Positions 33,103 to 41,433 of a stretch of 64,000 nt of DNA are shown piece after piece (position 1 is the first letter of the stretch; each line of letters starts with the position of its first letter). The stretch is from the NCBI GenBank assembly GCA_023475165.1, contig JAMCWA010000099.1, forward strand, positions 1 through 64,000, written 5' to 3'. Both the position numbers and the translations under genes were made by a program. The DNA comes from Bacillota bacterium (lineage in GTDB: Bacteria; Bacillota; Sulfobacillia; JAMCWA01). Below the pieces are notes generated by a model. That model saw only the letters and a program-made list of their open reading frames with translations. It made no database searches and was not told the DNA's origin.

Positions 33103-33283
33103 GTGAAGTAGCGCTCCACCACCGCCCAAGGGAGAGGCGGTGGTGACAGTCCTGCACCTCTTCGCTGCAGGCCCAGCCCCGGAACCTGGCCGTTCCGAGA
33201 CTTCGGCGGGTACCCCTTTGGACGCAGTTCATCAATACCCTTTTCCCCGCGTCTACTATTGGTAACCCGCGCCTCTACCTCAC
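33103..33283 (-). ncRNA. Lysine riboswitch (L box)
   Basis: The 181-base aptamer has a 9-pair P1 stem (GTGAGGTAG with CTACTTCAC, one G-U). Conserved parts appear in the right order: AGAGGCGC, AGTA, GGGGAAAAGG, AAAGGGG, GCCGAAG, GGGGCTGG, ACTGTCA and GGAGCGCTA. Internal stems also fit: GCGGGT/ACCCGC, CGGAAC/GTTCCG, CCTGCA/TGCAGG and ACCACCGCC/GGCGGTGGT. A terminator follows. Lysine binding should reduce transcription of dpaB-dapG-dapA, although the first gene starts about 370 bases beyond the terminator. Confidence 0.94.
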
Positions 33284-33325
33284 CTCTCTTGGAGATGAGG
33301 TCTTGTGGAATATTCTTTGGAAAAA

Positions 33326-33354
33326 AAGATAGCACAGCCACTATGTTCAGTCAA
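33326..33354 (-). promoter_or_regulatory. Promoter of the riboswitch-dpaB-dapG-dapA unit
   Basis: On the minus strand TTGACT (33349-33354) and TATCTT (33326-33331) are 17 bases apart and lie about 40 bases before the lysine aptamer. Confidence 0.75.
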
Positions 33355-33428
33355 GGGCTTTGCTGAGGGTTCCTCTTCATTTTGATTGTTCGGTCCGGTC
33401 ACTTGTGGAGGCGCGGCATCTGGCCTCG

Positions 33429-33458
33429 TTGACAGGCTTGGGGAAATTGTAGTAAATT
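33429..33458 (+). promoter_or_regulatory. Possible promoter of the decarboxylase subunit genes
   Basis: TTGACA (33429-33434) is followed after 18 bases by TAAATT (33453-33458). A family A fragment lies between this promoter and the gene. Confidence 0.5.
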
Positions 33459-33481
33459 GAAGAGGTGATAAAGGCCAAAGC

Positions 33482-33551
33482 GGGCTGGCCTGGCGGAGGC
33501 GGGCAGAGCCAGCCTGACAAGCAGATGAGGGTTTTGCCGCGGTTTCTCAGG
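33482..33551 (+). repeat. Family A right-half fragment
   Basis: GGCGGAGGCGGGCAGAGCC through GCAGATGAGGGTTTT to GCGGTTTCTCAGG matches the right part of the 1353 and 6725 copies. The left end is missing. Confidence 0.6.
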
Positions 33552-33589
33552 ACCGGATGAAAACGGATTGGAAAAGGGAGAGGTGCCCC

Positions 33590-34033
33590 TTGTCGGATAA
33601 TCTGTCAAGTGCTCTCCAACTGACCATTATCGATATGACCATCGTTTTTGTGGTCCTCTATGGTCTGGCCTTGATGATTCGGCTGGTCAAGTTCCTCTTA
33701 GACCGTTTCAACAGAGCTAAAGCCAATACCCCGGTTCCAGCGGTGCCCGGCATCGCTCCCAACCCCGGCCAGGCGACTGAAGTAGACCCCCAAGGGGAGG
33801 AAGCCCCCGCCCTGATCACACCGGCGGAATCATCCTCTGTCCCTATGAGTCTGCCCGCGGACACTGTGGCCGTAATAGCCGCCGCCTTGGCCGCCTACCT
33901 GGGCGACGAGCGGGAGCATTTCTTGATCAGGGGGATTCGTCCGGTGGCCGAAAGCCAGGGGGCCTGGACCATCAGCGGTCGCCTGGACTTGATCCGTTCG
34001 CGGCAGGGCCGGTCGACCTACGGTCATCGCTAA
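33590..34033 (+). CDS. OadG-like gamma subunit of a Na+-pumping decarboxylase
   Basis: This small membrane subunit has one N-terminal transmembrane helix (MTIVFVVLYGLALMIRLVKFLL), then a Pro/Ala/Glu-rich linker, then a short conserved tail (AYLGDEREHFLIRGIRP, W-ISGRLD). The pattern is that of gamma subunits that hold the decarboxylase complex together. I chose the TTG after AGGGAGAGG, giving 147 residues; an ATG at 33557 has no ribosome site. The beta-subunit gene follows at 34221. Confidence 0.78.
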   Translation: MSDNLSSALQLTIIDMTIVFVVLYGLALMIRLVKFLLDRFNRAKANTPVPAVPGIAPNPGQATEVDPQGEEAPALITPAESSSVPMSLPADTVAVIAAALAAYLGDEREHFLIRGIRPVAESQGAWTISGRLDLIRSRQGRSTYGHR

Positions 34034-34079
34034 TGCCCTCCACAAAAAAGACAAAGGAGGCTGAGCCCGGCCAAAGAGC

Positions 34080-34107
34080 GCCTGATGAAGCTGTCCCTTT
34101 ATCAGGC
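34080..34107 (+). terminator. Hairpin behind the gamma subunit gene
   Basis: GCCTGAT and ATCAGGC pair over 7 bases around a 14-base loop, 46 bases past the stop codon. No T-run follows. Confidence 0.4.
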
Positions 34108-34110
34108 TTC

Positions 34111-34205
34111 CTGGGAGACTGCTGACGAACTGCATTTGGAGCGGCTAACAAGAAAAGCTCTTCTGGCGAATTGCGCCACACAGATGGTTTTTTCAGCGGT
34201 CCTAG
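34111..34205 (+). repeat. Family A copy between the decarboxylase subunit genes
   Basis: It starts CTGGGAGACTGCTGACGAAC and ends TTTTTTCAGCGGTCCTAG, 95 bases in all. It separates the gamma and beta subunit genes. Confidence 0.82.
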
Positions 34206-34220
34206 GGCGAATTAAACCCG

Positions 34221-35339
34221 ATGAAGCTTAGTGAGGTAATGTATTCGCTCCTGCAAGATACCGGGCTACTCCAGTTGAGGGCCGGTAACGTCGTCATGAT
34301 TTCGGTGGGTCTGGTCCTCCTTTACCTGGCCATCAAGAGGGGGTTTGAGCCCCTCTTGCTCATGCCCATCGGTTTTGGCGCCGTCCTGGCCAACCTGCCG
34401 GCCACCGGGATCATGGCCGAAGGCGGCCTCTTGCGGTTTCTTTACTTCGGAGTAGAGCATGAGATCTTTCCCCCGCTGATCTTCCTGGGGGTAGGCGCCA
34501 TGACCGACTTTGGTCCTCTCCTGGCCAACCCCTCCACTCTCCTCCTGGGGGCAGCGGCGCAAATTGGGGTCTTCATCTCCCTGATGGGCGCCCAGGTCCT
34601 GGGCTTTAGCATCAAGGAAGCGGCCTCCATCGGCATTATCGGCGGGGCCGACGGCCCTACCGCCATCTACACCACCATAAAACTAGCCCCCCACCTGCTG
34701 GGACCCATCGCCGTGGCCGCCTACTCCTATATGTCGCTGGTGCCCCTGATCCAGCCGCCCATCATGCGGCTCCTGACCACAACGGCGGAAAGGCGCATCG
34801 TCATGGAGCAATTGCGGCCGGTTTCAAAGAGGGAAAAAGTCCTCTTTCCCATCCTGAGCACCATCGTCATCAGCCTGCTCCTTCCCCCCATCGCCCCTCT
34901 CATAGGTCTGCTCATGCTGGGCAACCTCATGCGCGAGGCCGGGGTGGTGGAGCGGCTCTCCAAAACCGCCCAAAACGAGCTGATCAACATCGTTACCATC
35001 TTTCTCGCTACCTCAGTGGGCGCCACCATGGACGCCGAATCCTTCCTGACCCTGAGGACCATTGAGATCATCGTTCTGGGTCTGGTGGCCTTTGCCGGTG
35101 GCACGGCGGGTGGGGTGCTCCTCGGGAAACTCATGAATTGGCTGAGCGGCGGCAAAATCAACCCCCTCATCGGCTCAGCCGGGGTTTCTGCCGTTCCCAT
35201 GGCCGCCCGGGTCTCCCAGGTCGTCGGTCAAAGGGAAAACCCCGCCAACTTCCTCCTCATGCACGCCATGGGGCCCAACGTAGCCGGGGTAATCGGAACC
35301 GCCGTAGCCGCCGGGGTGATGCTTTCCCTCCTGAAATGA
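34221..35339 (+). CDS. Beta subunit of a Na+-pumping decarboxylase (OadB/MmdB/GcdB type)
   Basis: This integral membrane subunit couples decarboxylation of a biotin-bound carboxyl group to sodium export. It has about nine or more hydrophobic segments, the essential [10 protein letters not shown] motif (Asp in the channel) and the C-terminal [19 protein letters not shown] motif. The length of 372 residues is typical. The start has no clear ribosome site. The alpha (carboxyltransferase) and biotin-carrier subunits are not nearby, so the substrate (oxaloacetate, methylmalonyl-CoA, glutaconyl-CoA or malonate) stays open. Confidence 0.9.
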   Translation: MKLSEVMYSLLQDTGLLQLRAGNVVMISVGLVLLYLAIKRGFEPLLLMPIGFGAVLANLPATGIMAEGGLLRFLYFGVEHEIFPPLIFLGVGAMTDFGPLLANPSTLLLGAAAQIGVFISLMGAQVLGFSIKEAASIGIIGGADGPTAIYTTIKLAPHLLGPIAVAAYSYMSLVPLIQPPIMRLLTTTAERRIVMEQLRPVSKREKVLFPILSTIVISLLLPPIAPLIGLLMLGNLMREAGVVERLSKTAQNELINIVTIFLATSVGATMDAESFLTLRTIEIIVLGLVAFAGGTAGGVLLGKLMNWLSGGKINPLIGSAGVSAVPMAARVSQVVGQRENPANFLLMHAMGPNVAGVIGTAVAAGVMLSLLK

Positions 35340-35348
35340 CGAGGCCGC

Positions 35349-36092
35349 TCAGTAGACATACAACTGCCCGTAAGGTCGGTGCGAGAGAGGCACCAATTTG
35401 GCAAATGGCTCCCTCATGATCTCCGGGAGGGAGAGGTTGAAGCAGGCGGTGAACTCAGCCAAATCCTCCTGGAGGACGGCGTAATCCTCCTCCGTCATTT
35501 CCACCAGACCGACCTCTTTGCCCAACTGATGCTCCTCCACCTTTCCCCGGATGTAGATGGTACCACCATGCATCCCCGTCCCCACGTAATCCCCCACTAC
35601 GGGCTGACCCGCCCGGCGATCCAGGCCCAGCAAGATCATCCGGCCCCCCGCCATGTATTCGCCGAAGAAGTCCCCGGCTACCCCGCCCACAATTATTCTT
35701 GGGACCTGTTCGGCAAAGGCCTTGATGTGGATGCCCACCCGGTGACCCACGTTGCCGCGCACGAAGATCTTACCCCCGCGCATGGACAGACCTAGGACGT
35801 TACCGGCATCGCCGTTGATGATTATTGCCCCGGAGTTCATGGTATTGCCGATGGCGTCCTGACCGCTGCCATTGACGCGGATCTCCGGGCCGTCCATGAA
35901 GGCCCCCAGATCACTTCCCGGGGTACCGTAGATATTGAGGCGGACCGGTTTGGCCAGTCCCGTTCCGATGTAACGGTGCCCGTTGACGTTAACCAGATCG
36001 ATGATATCAATCCCATCTGCCACCAGCCGGTGCAGCCTTTCGTTTAACTCCCGAAAGGAAAGCCCCCGGGCGTCGTGCTTAACCAGGGCCAT
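35349..36092 (-). CDS. Glutamate synthase GXGXG-domain protein (separate subunit)
   Basis: This 247-residue protein consists of the right-handed beta-helix that ends large glutamate synthase chains, with GDAGNVLG, GGKIFVRGNVG, VGGVAGDFFGEYMAGG and GGTIYIRGKV repeats. It probably acts as structural scaffold for the FMN domain protein encoded just upstream. The ATG follows GGAGGTTGGGAGGG. Split chains of this kind are known in archaea and some anaerobic bacteria. Confidence 0.9.
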   Translation of the reverse strand: MALVKHDARGLSFRELNERLHRLVADGIDIIDLVNVNGHRYIGTGLAKPVRLNIYGTPGSDLGAFMDGPEIRVNGSGQDAIGNTMNSGAIIINGDAGNVLGLSMRGGKIFVRGNVGHRVGIHIKAFAEQVPRIIVGGVAGDFFGEYMAGGRMILLGLDRRAGQPVVGDYVGTGMHGGTIYIRGKVEEHQLGKEVGLVEMTEEDYAVLQEDLAEFTACFNLSLPEIMREPFAKLVPLSHRPYGQLYVY

Positions 36093-36175
36093 TCCCTCCC
36101 AACCTCCTTTTCAAGGAAAATCTCGCTGCGAATAGGGAGCGTCGCGGTTCCTGCCCTTTGCCTAATACCCTCTAC

Positions 36176-37681
36176 TTATCGCCCCGCCGGCTTGACTCCC
36201 AGGATCTCCATCTCGGTTCCCGTCAACCCCACGGCGCGTAGCCTTTCGCGGCTGCCTCGCAGGCTTTCAATGGAGTTTAGCCCCAGCGCCCCCAGGATCT
36301 CTTTTATCTCCAGGCTCCAGGCGCGGAGCAGGTTATAAAGCCGCTCGGCGCCTTCCTCGGGATCGACCCGGTCGGTTAAGTCGACCCTCTGGGTGGTTAT
36401 CCCCCAGGCGCACCGTCCCGTATAGCACTTCTGACACATCTGGCACCCCAAGGCGATCAGGGCCGCCGTCCCAATGGCCACCGCGTCAGCCCCCAGGGCA
36501 ACGGCCTTGAGGACATCGGCGCTGGACCGAATGCTGCCGCTGGCAATGAGAGAGGCCTGGTGCCGGATTCCCTCCTGGCGCAGTCTATCATCCACAGCGG
36601 CCAGGGCCATCTCGATGGGAATACCGACGTGGTCGCGAATGATGGTGGGTGTGGCCCCCGTGCCACCCCGGAAGCCGTCGATGGTAACAAAATCAGCCCC
36701 AGCTCTTACCACCCCGCTGGAGATGGCGGCTACATTGTGAACGGCGGAAATCTTCACGCCGACCGGTTTTTGGTAGCGGACCGCCTCCTTGATGGCGTAA
36801 ATCAGTTGGCGCAGGTCCTCGATGGAGTAGATGTCATGGTGAGGCGCCGGTGAAAGGGCATCGGTCCCTTCCGGGATCATCCTGGTCTTGGAGATCTCAC
36901 CCGTCACCTTTTCCCCTGGTAGGTGGCCCCCGATTCCCGGCTTGGCCCCCTGTCCAATCTTAATCTCCACCGCCGCCGCCCTCTCCAGGTAAGCCCGGTT
37001 GATCCCAAAGCGACCGGAGGCCACCTGAACGATGACGTTTTCACCGAAAGAGTAAAGCGATTCGTGCAGGCCACCCTCACCAGAGTTCATAAGGGTACCG
37101 GCCCGCCGGGCAGCCGCAGCCAGGGCCCGGTGGACATTGAGGCTGACGGCACCGTAGGACATCCCGGCGAAGATGATGGGGGTCTCCAGCTTGATCTGGG
37201 GCTCCAGCACGGTCGTGAGCTTAAACCCGCCGCCGGCATCATGGTAGAAATCGAGGCGGGAAGGCTTACGGCCCAGGTAGGTACGTAACTCCATGGGTTC
37301 CCGCAGGGGGTCAATGGAGGGATTGGTCACCTGGGCCGCGTCGATCAAGAGGTGATCCCAGTAAATGGGGTAGGGTTTGTCGTTCCCTGTGCCGGTCAGG
37401 AGCTTCCCCCCAACTCGCGCCTGCTTGTAAACGTTCTTGATGATCTCTTCGTCCCAGTTGGCATTTTGCCGGAAGGCCAGCCGATTCCTGACTACGGTGA
37501 TGGCTCCGCTGGGACAGACGGCTACGCAACGGTGGCAGGCCACGCAACGGCTATGGTCGGGAACCACCCGGTCACGGAAGACCAGGGCTTCGAAACTACA
37601 TTCCCGGACACAGCGGCGACATTTGATGCAACTTTCCGGCTCGATTAGCACGCTAAAATCGGAAGGAAGGAAGTTTAACAT
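36176..37681 (-). CDS. Glutamate synthase FMN domain protein with N-terminal ferredoxin domain
   Basis: This synthase core makes glutamate from 2-oxoglutarate and ammonia passed from glutamine. Two [4Fe-4S] motifs (CIKCRRCVRECS, CVACHRCVAVCP) form the N-terminal 60 residues. The FMN barrel follows with GAGADFVTIDGFRGGTG and GADAVAIGTAALIALGC; the CQMCQKCYTGRC segment fits the 3Fe-4S ligands. The ATG follows GAGGAG. With the amidotransferase (37889) and GXGXG (35349) genes it forms a three-piece enzyme. No NAD(P)H-oxidising small subunit is adjacent, so ferredoxin or another donor is likely. Confidence 0.92.
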   Translation of the reverse strand: MLNFLPSDFSVLIEPESCIKCRRCVRECSFEALVFRDRVVPDHSRCVACHRCVAVCPSGAITVVRNRLAFRQNANWDEEIIKNVYKQARVGGKLLTGTGNDKPYPIYWDHLLIDAAQVTNPSIDPLREPMELRTYLGRKPSRLDFYHDAGGGFKLTTVLEPQIKLETPIIFAGMSYGAVSLNVHRALAAAARRAGTLMNSGEGGLHESLYSFGENVIVQVASGRFGINRAYLERAAAVEIKIGQGAKPGIGGHLPGEKVTGEISKTRMIPEGTDALSPAPHHDIYSIEDLRQLIYAIKEAVRYQKPVGVKISAVHNVAAISSGVVRAGADFVTIDGFRGGTGATPTIIRDHVGIPIEMALAAVDDRLRQEGIRHQASLIASGSIRSSADVLKAVALGADAVAIGTAALIALGCQMCQKCYTGRCAWGITTQRVDLTDRVDPEEGAERLYNLLRAWSLEIKEILGALGLNSIESLRGSRERLRAVGLTGTEMEILGVKPAGR

Positions 37682-37731
37682 GATTGTTCTCCTCAGCCAA
37701 TAGGTCTCGCTTCGCCGGGAGCGGTACCGAG

Positions 37732-37800
37732 CTCGGTCAAAATCGGCTCACACGACATCGACCCCGACCCCTGCTGAAGCGACGTTTTTATCTTTTGTGC
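37732..37800 (+). repeat. Family D interspersed repeat, copy 2
   Basis: This stretch matches 9871-9942 over about 70 bases, with CTCGGTCAA, CGACATCGACC and GACCCCTGCTGAAG in the same order. It lies between two glutamate synthase genes. Confidence 0.7.
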
Positions 37801-37822
37801 TGCCGCGACTGGCGGTAGGAGG

Positions 37823-37888
37823 GACTACCAGGAAGCAAACCAGTCACTTCCAGGGCACCGTTCGGGCGTCGCCACCCTGCTGCTATCA
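37823..37888 (+). repeat. Family B interspersed repeat, copy 4 (short)
   Basis: GACTACCAGGAAGCAAACCA followed by CACTTCCAGGGCACCG matches the left half of the other B copies. It abuts the stop codon of the amidotransferase gene. Confidence 0.6.
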
Positions 37889-38992
37889 CTATCTCACCGC
37901 TGCCGCCTCATTCAACCGCGCCATAACCGGGACCCCGCCCTTGGGAGTCCAGACCCGGTCCGGGTACGGGCAGACCTCCCGGATGGCCGCCTCTTCGGAG
38001 GCCATGTAAAGGGTAGCCTCTTTGCGGGCAATGACCAGCGGTCGGAGCATAATCCGATCGGTCAGACCGATCATCTCATTCTCGTGGGCGATGATGACGC
38101 TGAAGGGGCCATTTAGTAAGGCGCTGCCGTAAATCATCCGCAAGGCGGTAACGGCCTCCCGCCGGTTTTCCTCCATCCGGTCGATGTCCCTCCAGAAGGG
38201 TGGGGCAAGCACCAGACAGGCGACGTCCAGAGGGAGGTTATGTTTCCTCATCAACAGATCAAGGAGATAGACGATCACCTCGGTGTCGGTCATAAGGGTA
38301 CAACGGTAGCCAAACATCTCCAGGTAACGTTTGTTGATGCCATAGGAAGAGATCTCTCCGTTGTGCACCACGGACCAACCCAGCAGCGAGAAGGGGTGAG
38401 CGCCGCCCCACCAGCCTGGGGTATTGGTAGGAAAGCGCCCATGAGCGGTCCAAAGGTAGCCCTCGTACTCTTCCAACCGAAAGAACCGCCCAATATCCTC
38501 TGGGTAGCCCACCCCCTTAAAAACACCCATGTTCTTACCACTGGAAAAGACAAAGGCCCCCTCAATGGAGTCGTTGACATGCATCACCAACCGCATGACA
38601 TAGTCCTCTTCCGTCAGTCCATTGAGCCTGCTCTTGGGCACTTCCAAGAAATAACGCCACAACAGGGGTGCATCGGTCATGCTCAGTTGTTTACGTATGG
38701 GAATGGCCTCGGACTTGACCACCACCGTTGACTCCTGCAAGAAGGTCTCCGTTCCATGCCGACCCTCCTCGTGGTCAAACATTACGTGGAAGGCGTAATA
38801 ATCCTTGAATTCGGGATAGATGCCGTAGGCGCTGAAGCCGCCACCCAGGCCATTGGACCGTTCCCGCATGATGGAGATGGCCTGCACGATCTTTTCACCG
38901 TTAAACCGCTTCCCGTCCTCATTCATGATCCCGGCTACGGCACAGCCGGACGGTATTCTGAAGTCACCCTCTCTAAGACCTCCCGCCTTCAA
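37889..38992 (-). CDS. Glutamate synthase amidotransferase domain protein (class II glutaminase)
   Basis: This Ntn-type glutaminase releases ammonia from glutamine for the FMN subunit. A short N-terminal propeptide precedes the nucleophile cysteine in SGCAVAGIMNEDGKR, so cleavage before that Cys is expected. AHGRFPTNT and SVVHNGEISSYG are typical substrate-site segments. The start is uncertain: TTG at 38992 follows GAGGGG, while TTG at 39025 would lie in the arm of a hairpin. It is the first gene of the three-piece synthase, with its own promoter upstream. Confidence 0.88.
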   Translation of the reverse strand: MKAGGLREGDFRIPSGCAVAGIMNEDGKRFNGEKIVQAISIMRERSNGLGGGFSAYGIYPEFKDYYAFHVMFDHEEGRHGTETFLQESTVVVKSEAIPIRKQLSMTDAPLLWRYFLEVPKSRLNGLTEEDYVMRLVMHVNDSIEGAFVFSSGKNMGVFKGVGYPEDIGRFFRLEEYEGYLWTAHGRFPTNTPGWWGGAHPFSLLGWSVVHNGEISSYGINKRYLEMFGYRCTLMTDTEVIVYLLDLLMRKHNLPLDVACLVLAPPFWRDIDRMEENRREAVTALRMIYGSALLNGPFSVIIAHENEMIGLTDRIMLRPLVIARKEATLYMASEEAAIREVCPYPDRVWTPKGGVPVMARLNEAAAVR

Positions 38993-39024
38993 TTCCCCTC
39001 GCCAACCCCCTTTTGGGTAAAACA

Positions 39025-39054
39025 AAACCCGAGGTGAAAAATGTCCCCGGGTTT
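39025..39054 (-). terminator. Leader hairpin in front of the glutamate synthase genes
   Basis: AAACCCG and CGGGTTT pair around a 16-base loop. On the minus strand the stem is followed by TGTTTT. It stands right behind the promoter and before the gene, the place of an attenuator. Confidence 0.5.
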
Positions 39055-39068
39055 CTATTTGATACTCT

Positions 39069-39096
39069 ATTATAGTAGCGAGGGAAAATAAATCAA
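39069..39096 (-). promoter_or_regulatory. Promoter of the glutamate synthase genes
   Basis: On the minus strand TTGATT (39091-39096) and a perfect TATAAT (39069-39074) are 16 bases apart. Confidence 0.72.
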
Positions 39097-39295
39097 GACC
39101 ATTTTTTAAAAAAACTTCCCCTTAAATCGGCCCCTCCTTCGTAGTCCTGCCAATGAGAACACTATGGGTTGTTGTCTTTGATAATTGGACCATTTGCTTT
39201 TGGGTCCACTCCCCGGAATTCTTTGCTCTTCCCCCTTTACAGGACGCTAACAGCCCCTTATAATTATATCCAATAATCTGCCGGGGGTGATCCGT

Positions 39296-39493
39296 TTGAA
39301 AAGCGGTTTCGCCTGTCCCCATTGCGGTAACGGTCTGACGGTCAGCCCACAGGCTGGGGTAGTCCTCCACCTGGTCTGTGACCAATGCCATAATCAGTAT
39401 GATTGGTGGGAAGATGGCATCGGCACCGCTGAACTCCTGCTCGCGGTGCCGATGCCCGATTTTGGGCGGCAAGCCATCAAGATAGCTCGGTAA
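39296..39493 (+). CDS. Small zinc-ribbon protein
   Basis: This 65-residue frame contains CPHCG near the start and CDQC about 25 residues later, the four ligands of a zinc ribbon. An acidic, Trp-rich stretch (YDWWEDG) follows. The TTG start follows GGGGGTGAT; a GTG three codons upstream is also possible. The last 17 bases overlap the end of the convergent aminotransferase gene. No function can be given. Confidence 0.6.
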   Translation: MKSGFACPHCGNGLTVSPQAGVVLHLVCDQCHNQYDWWEDGIGTAELLLAVPMPDFGRQAIKIAR

Positions 39494-40808
39494 TGACCCC
39501 TTCCAATATGTCCAGACCCTCAGACAGTTCCTCCTCTGAAGTCACCAGAGGCGCCAGGACACGGATGACGTTGCCATAAGTTCCCGCCTTCAGTAAGATC
39601 AGGCCACGCCCCAGGGCTCGCGCCAGGATGCGCCCCGTCTCAGCGGTGGCCGGTTCTTTGCTTTGGCGATCCTTAACCAGCTCCATGGCTACCATACCGC
39701 CGATCCCGCGCACGTCGCCGATCAGCGGGAGCCGTTTCTGCATTTCTGCAAAACGCCCCTTAACGTATTCTCCAAGTCTTTGAGAGCGTTCCAGCAGATG
39801 CTGGTTCTCGATTACGTCCAGGACCTTCAGGGCAGCGGCGCAGGCCACCGGATTGCCCACAAATGTACCCCCGATGGTGCCGTCGTCGGGGGCATCCATG
39901 ATTTCTTTCCGCCCCACCACCCCGCTCAGGGGCAAACCGGCCGCGATGGACTTGGCCACCGTTACCAGGTCCGGTTCTACACCCCAGTTCTCCACGGCAA
40001 ACATCTTCCCCGTTCGCCCGAAACCCGTTTGCACTTCGTCGGCGATCAGAAGGATACCGTACTTCCTGGTTATCTCCCTGATTCTTGGCAAAAACCCGGG
40101 CGGGGGAACAACGAACCCCCCTTCTCCTTGCACCGGCTCCACGATGACGGCCGCCGTATCCTGGGGGTCAACCATGGTGACAAAGGCGCGTTCCAGTTGC
40201 TGGGCGCAATGCACCCCGCAACTGGGGTACTCCAGGCCATAAGGGCAGCGATAACAGTTGGCGTAGGGGATCCGGTAAACCTCCGGGGCAAAGGGACCGA
40301 ACTTCTGCTTGTAAGGCTTGATCTTGCTGGTCAAAGACATGGCCAGAAGGGTTCGGCCGTGAAAGGCCCCTTCAAAGGCGATGACCGCCTTTTTCCCTGT
40401 GGCATAGCGGGCAATTTTGATGGAATTCTCTACAGCCTCCGCACCGGAGTTAAAGAAGACGGCTTTCCTGGCTCCCCTGATGGGAGTCAACTGGCTGAGC
40501 CTCTCAGCCAGTTCAATGAAAGGGGCGTAAGGTATGACGGTGAAGTCGGTGTGCAGGAACTTCCTGGTCTGTTCGATCACCGCCTCCACCACTTCTGGCG
40601 GGGTGTGGCCCACATTCAAACAACCGATCCCGCCGGTAAAGTCAATGAAGGTGTTCCCGTCCACATCGGTTACGGTGGCCCCCGTGGCATGTTCAATGAT
40701 AATGGGAGCGAGAGGGCTGAAGGCCTTAATTACCGCCGCTTCCCGGCGCTGCTGCCACTCCCGGGCCCGCGGTCCCGGGATCTCCGTTCTGATACTTACT
40801 TTACCCAT
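39477..40808 (-). CDS. gabT: 4-aminobutyrate aminotransferase-like enzyme
   Basis: This class III PLP aminotransferase has 443 residues. FFNSGAEAVENSIKIAR, IADEVQTGFGRTGKMFA and the PLP lysine in TVAKSIAAGLPL are seen. The CYRCPYGLEYPSCGVHC stretch with four cysteines is typical of the GABA/beta-alanine branch in Clostridia. The ATG follows GGGGGG. The substrate within that branch (GABA, 5-aminovalerate, beta-alanine) cannot be decided. It stands alone, next to nitrogen-metabolism genes. Confidence 0.85.
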   Translation of the reverse strand: MGKVSIRTEIPGPRAREWQQRREAAVIKAFSPLAPIIIEHATGATVTDVDGNTFIDFTGGIGCLNVGHTPPEVVEAVIEQTRKFLHTDFTVIPYAPFIELAERLSQLTPIRGARKAVFFNSGAEAVENSIKIARYATGKKAVIAFEGAFHGRTLLAMSLTSKIKPYKQKFGPFAPEVYRIPYANCYRCPYGLEYPSCGVHCAQQLERAFVTMVDPQDTAAVIVEPVQGEGGFVVPPPGFLPRIREITRKYGILLIADEVQTGFGRTGKMFAVENWGVEPDLVTVAKSIAAGLPLSGVVGRKEIMDAPDDGTIGGTFVGNPVACAAALKVLDVIENQHLLERSQRLGEYVKGRFAEMQKRLPLIGDVRGIGGMVAMELVKDRQSKEPATAETGRILARALGRGLILLKAGTYGNVIRVLAPLVTSEEELSEGLDILEGVITELS

Positions 40809-41185
40809 AAACTTTCCCCCCTGGTCACCCAGGCCGAGTACGAAGAACCGGAAAGATCCCGGCCATTTCCCGCCTGAGGTAACTGTCTTTTAATCTAAAC
40901 AGAATGGTATACCGGCAAACTTCATAGGAGCAAGAAACGTGCCATTGGCGGGCGGGCGCCCGTTTTGCATAATTATTCTAGAAAGATTTAGGAGTTACTG
41001 AACTGTCATTGGAGTAAAGGTGAGATGGCTGTATACAATGCTAGTTTATCCACAAAGGTCACGAGGAAACGCGGCGATTCTTGGGCAGGGCATTCGTGGT
41101 TGCTGATTTTTGGGCAGGGAAAAAGAGCCGGATCGGCCACTTCGCTTGGCCCTGGACTTGGCCCTGGATTGCTTGGCGGACATGG
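40809..41185. other. Gene-free gap upstream of gabT
   Basis: No gene is supported. A perfect DnaA box TTATCCACA is at 41046-41054. A 12-base tandem pair of TTGGCCCTGGA lies around 41145-41168. Confidence 0.5.
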
Positions 41186-41207
41186 AAAAGCCCGTCGGTG
41201 ACGGGCT
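41186..41207 (-). terminator. Terminator of the tRNA-Arg gene
   Basis: On the minus strand AGCCCGTC and GACGGGCT form an 8-base stem with a 3-base loop, followed by TTTT. It begins 13 bases after the tRNA CCA end. Confidence 0.85.
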
Positions 41208-41219
41208 CGAGGTTGGCAA

Positions 41220-41294
<75 letters not shown>

Positions 41295-41325
41295 CTATTC
41301 AGTTCTAACGTCCGGTAACAAAAAC

Positions 41326-41354
41326 ATTATATTATACTTTGCTCTGAAAGGCAA
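41326..41354 (-). promoter_or_regulatory. Promoter of the tRNA-Arg gene
   Basis: On the minus strand TTGCCT (41349-41354) is 17 bases from a perfect TATAAT (41326-41331). Confidence 0.75.
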
Positions 41355-41433
41355 GCGCCTCAAAACCCACGTGAGGCGAAGTGATCCCGCGCCCGCGGAA
41401 ATCAACTGAAGAAGGGAGAGTTCATATTCTAGT

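Noticed and set aside
32961..33341. 126-codon minus-strand frame
   Set aside because: It lies across the lysine riboswitch and its terminator; the RNA explanation is far better.
39663..40877. 404-codon plus-strand frame opposite gabT
   Set aside because: It is antisense to a full-length aminotransferase and has no domain of its own.
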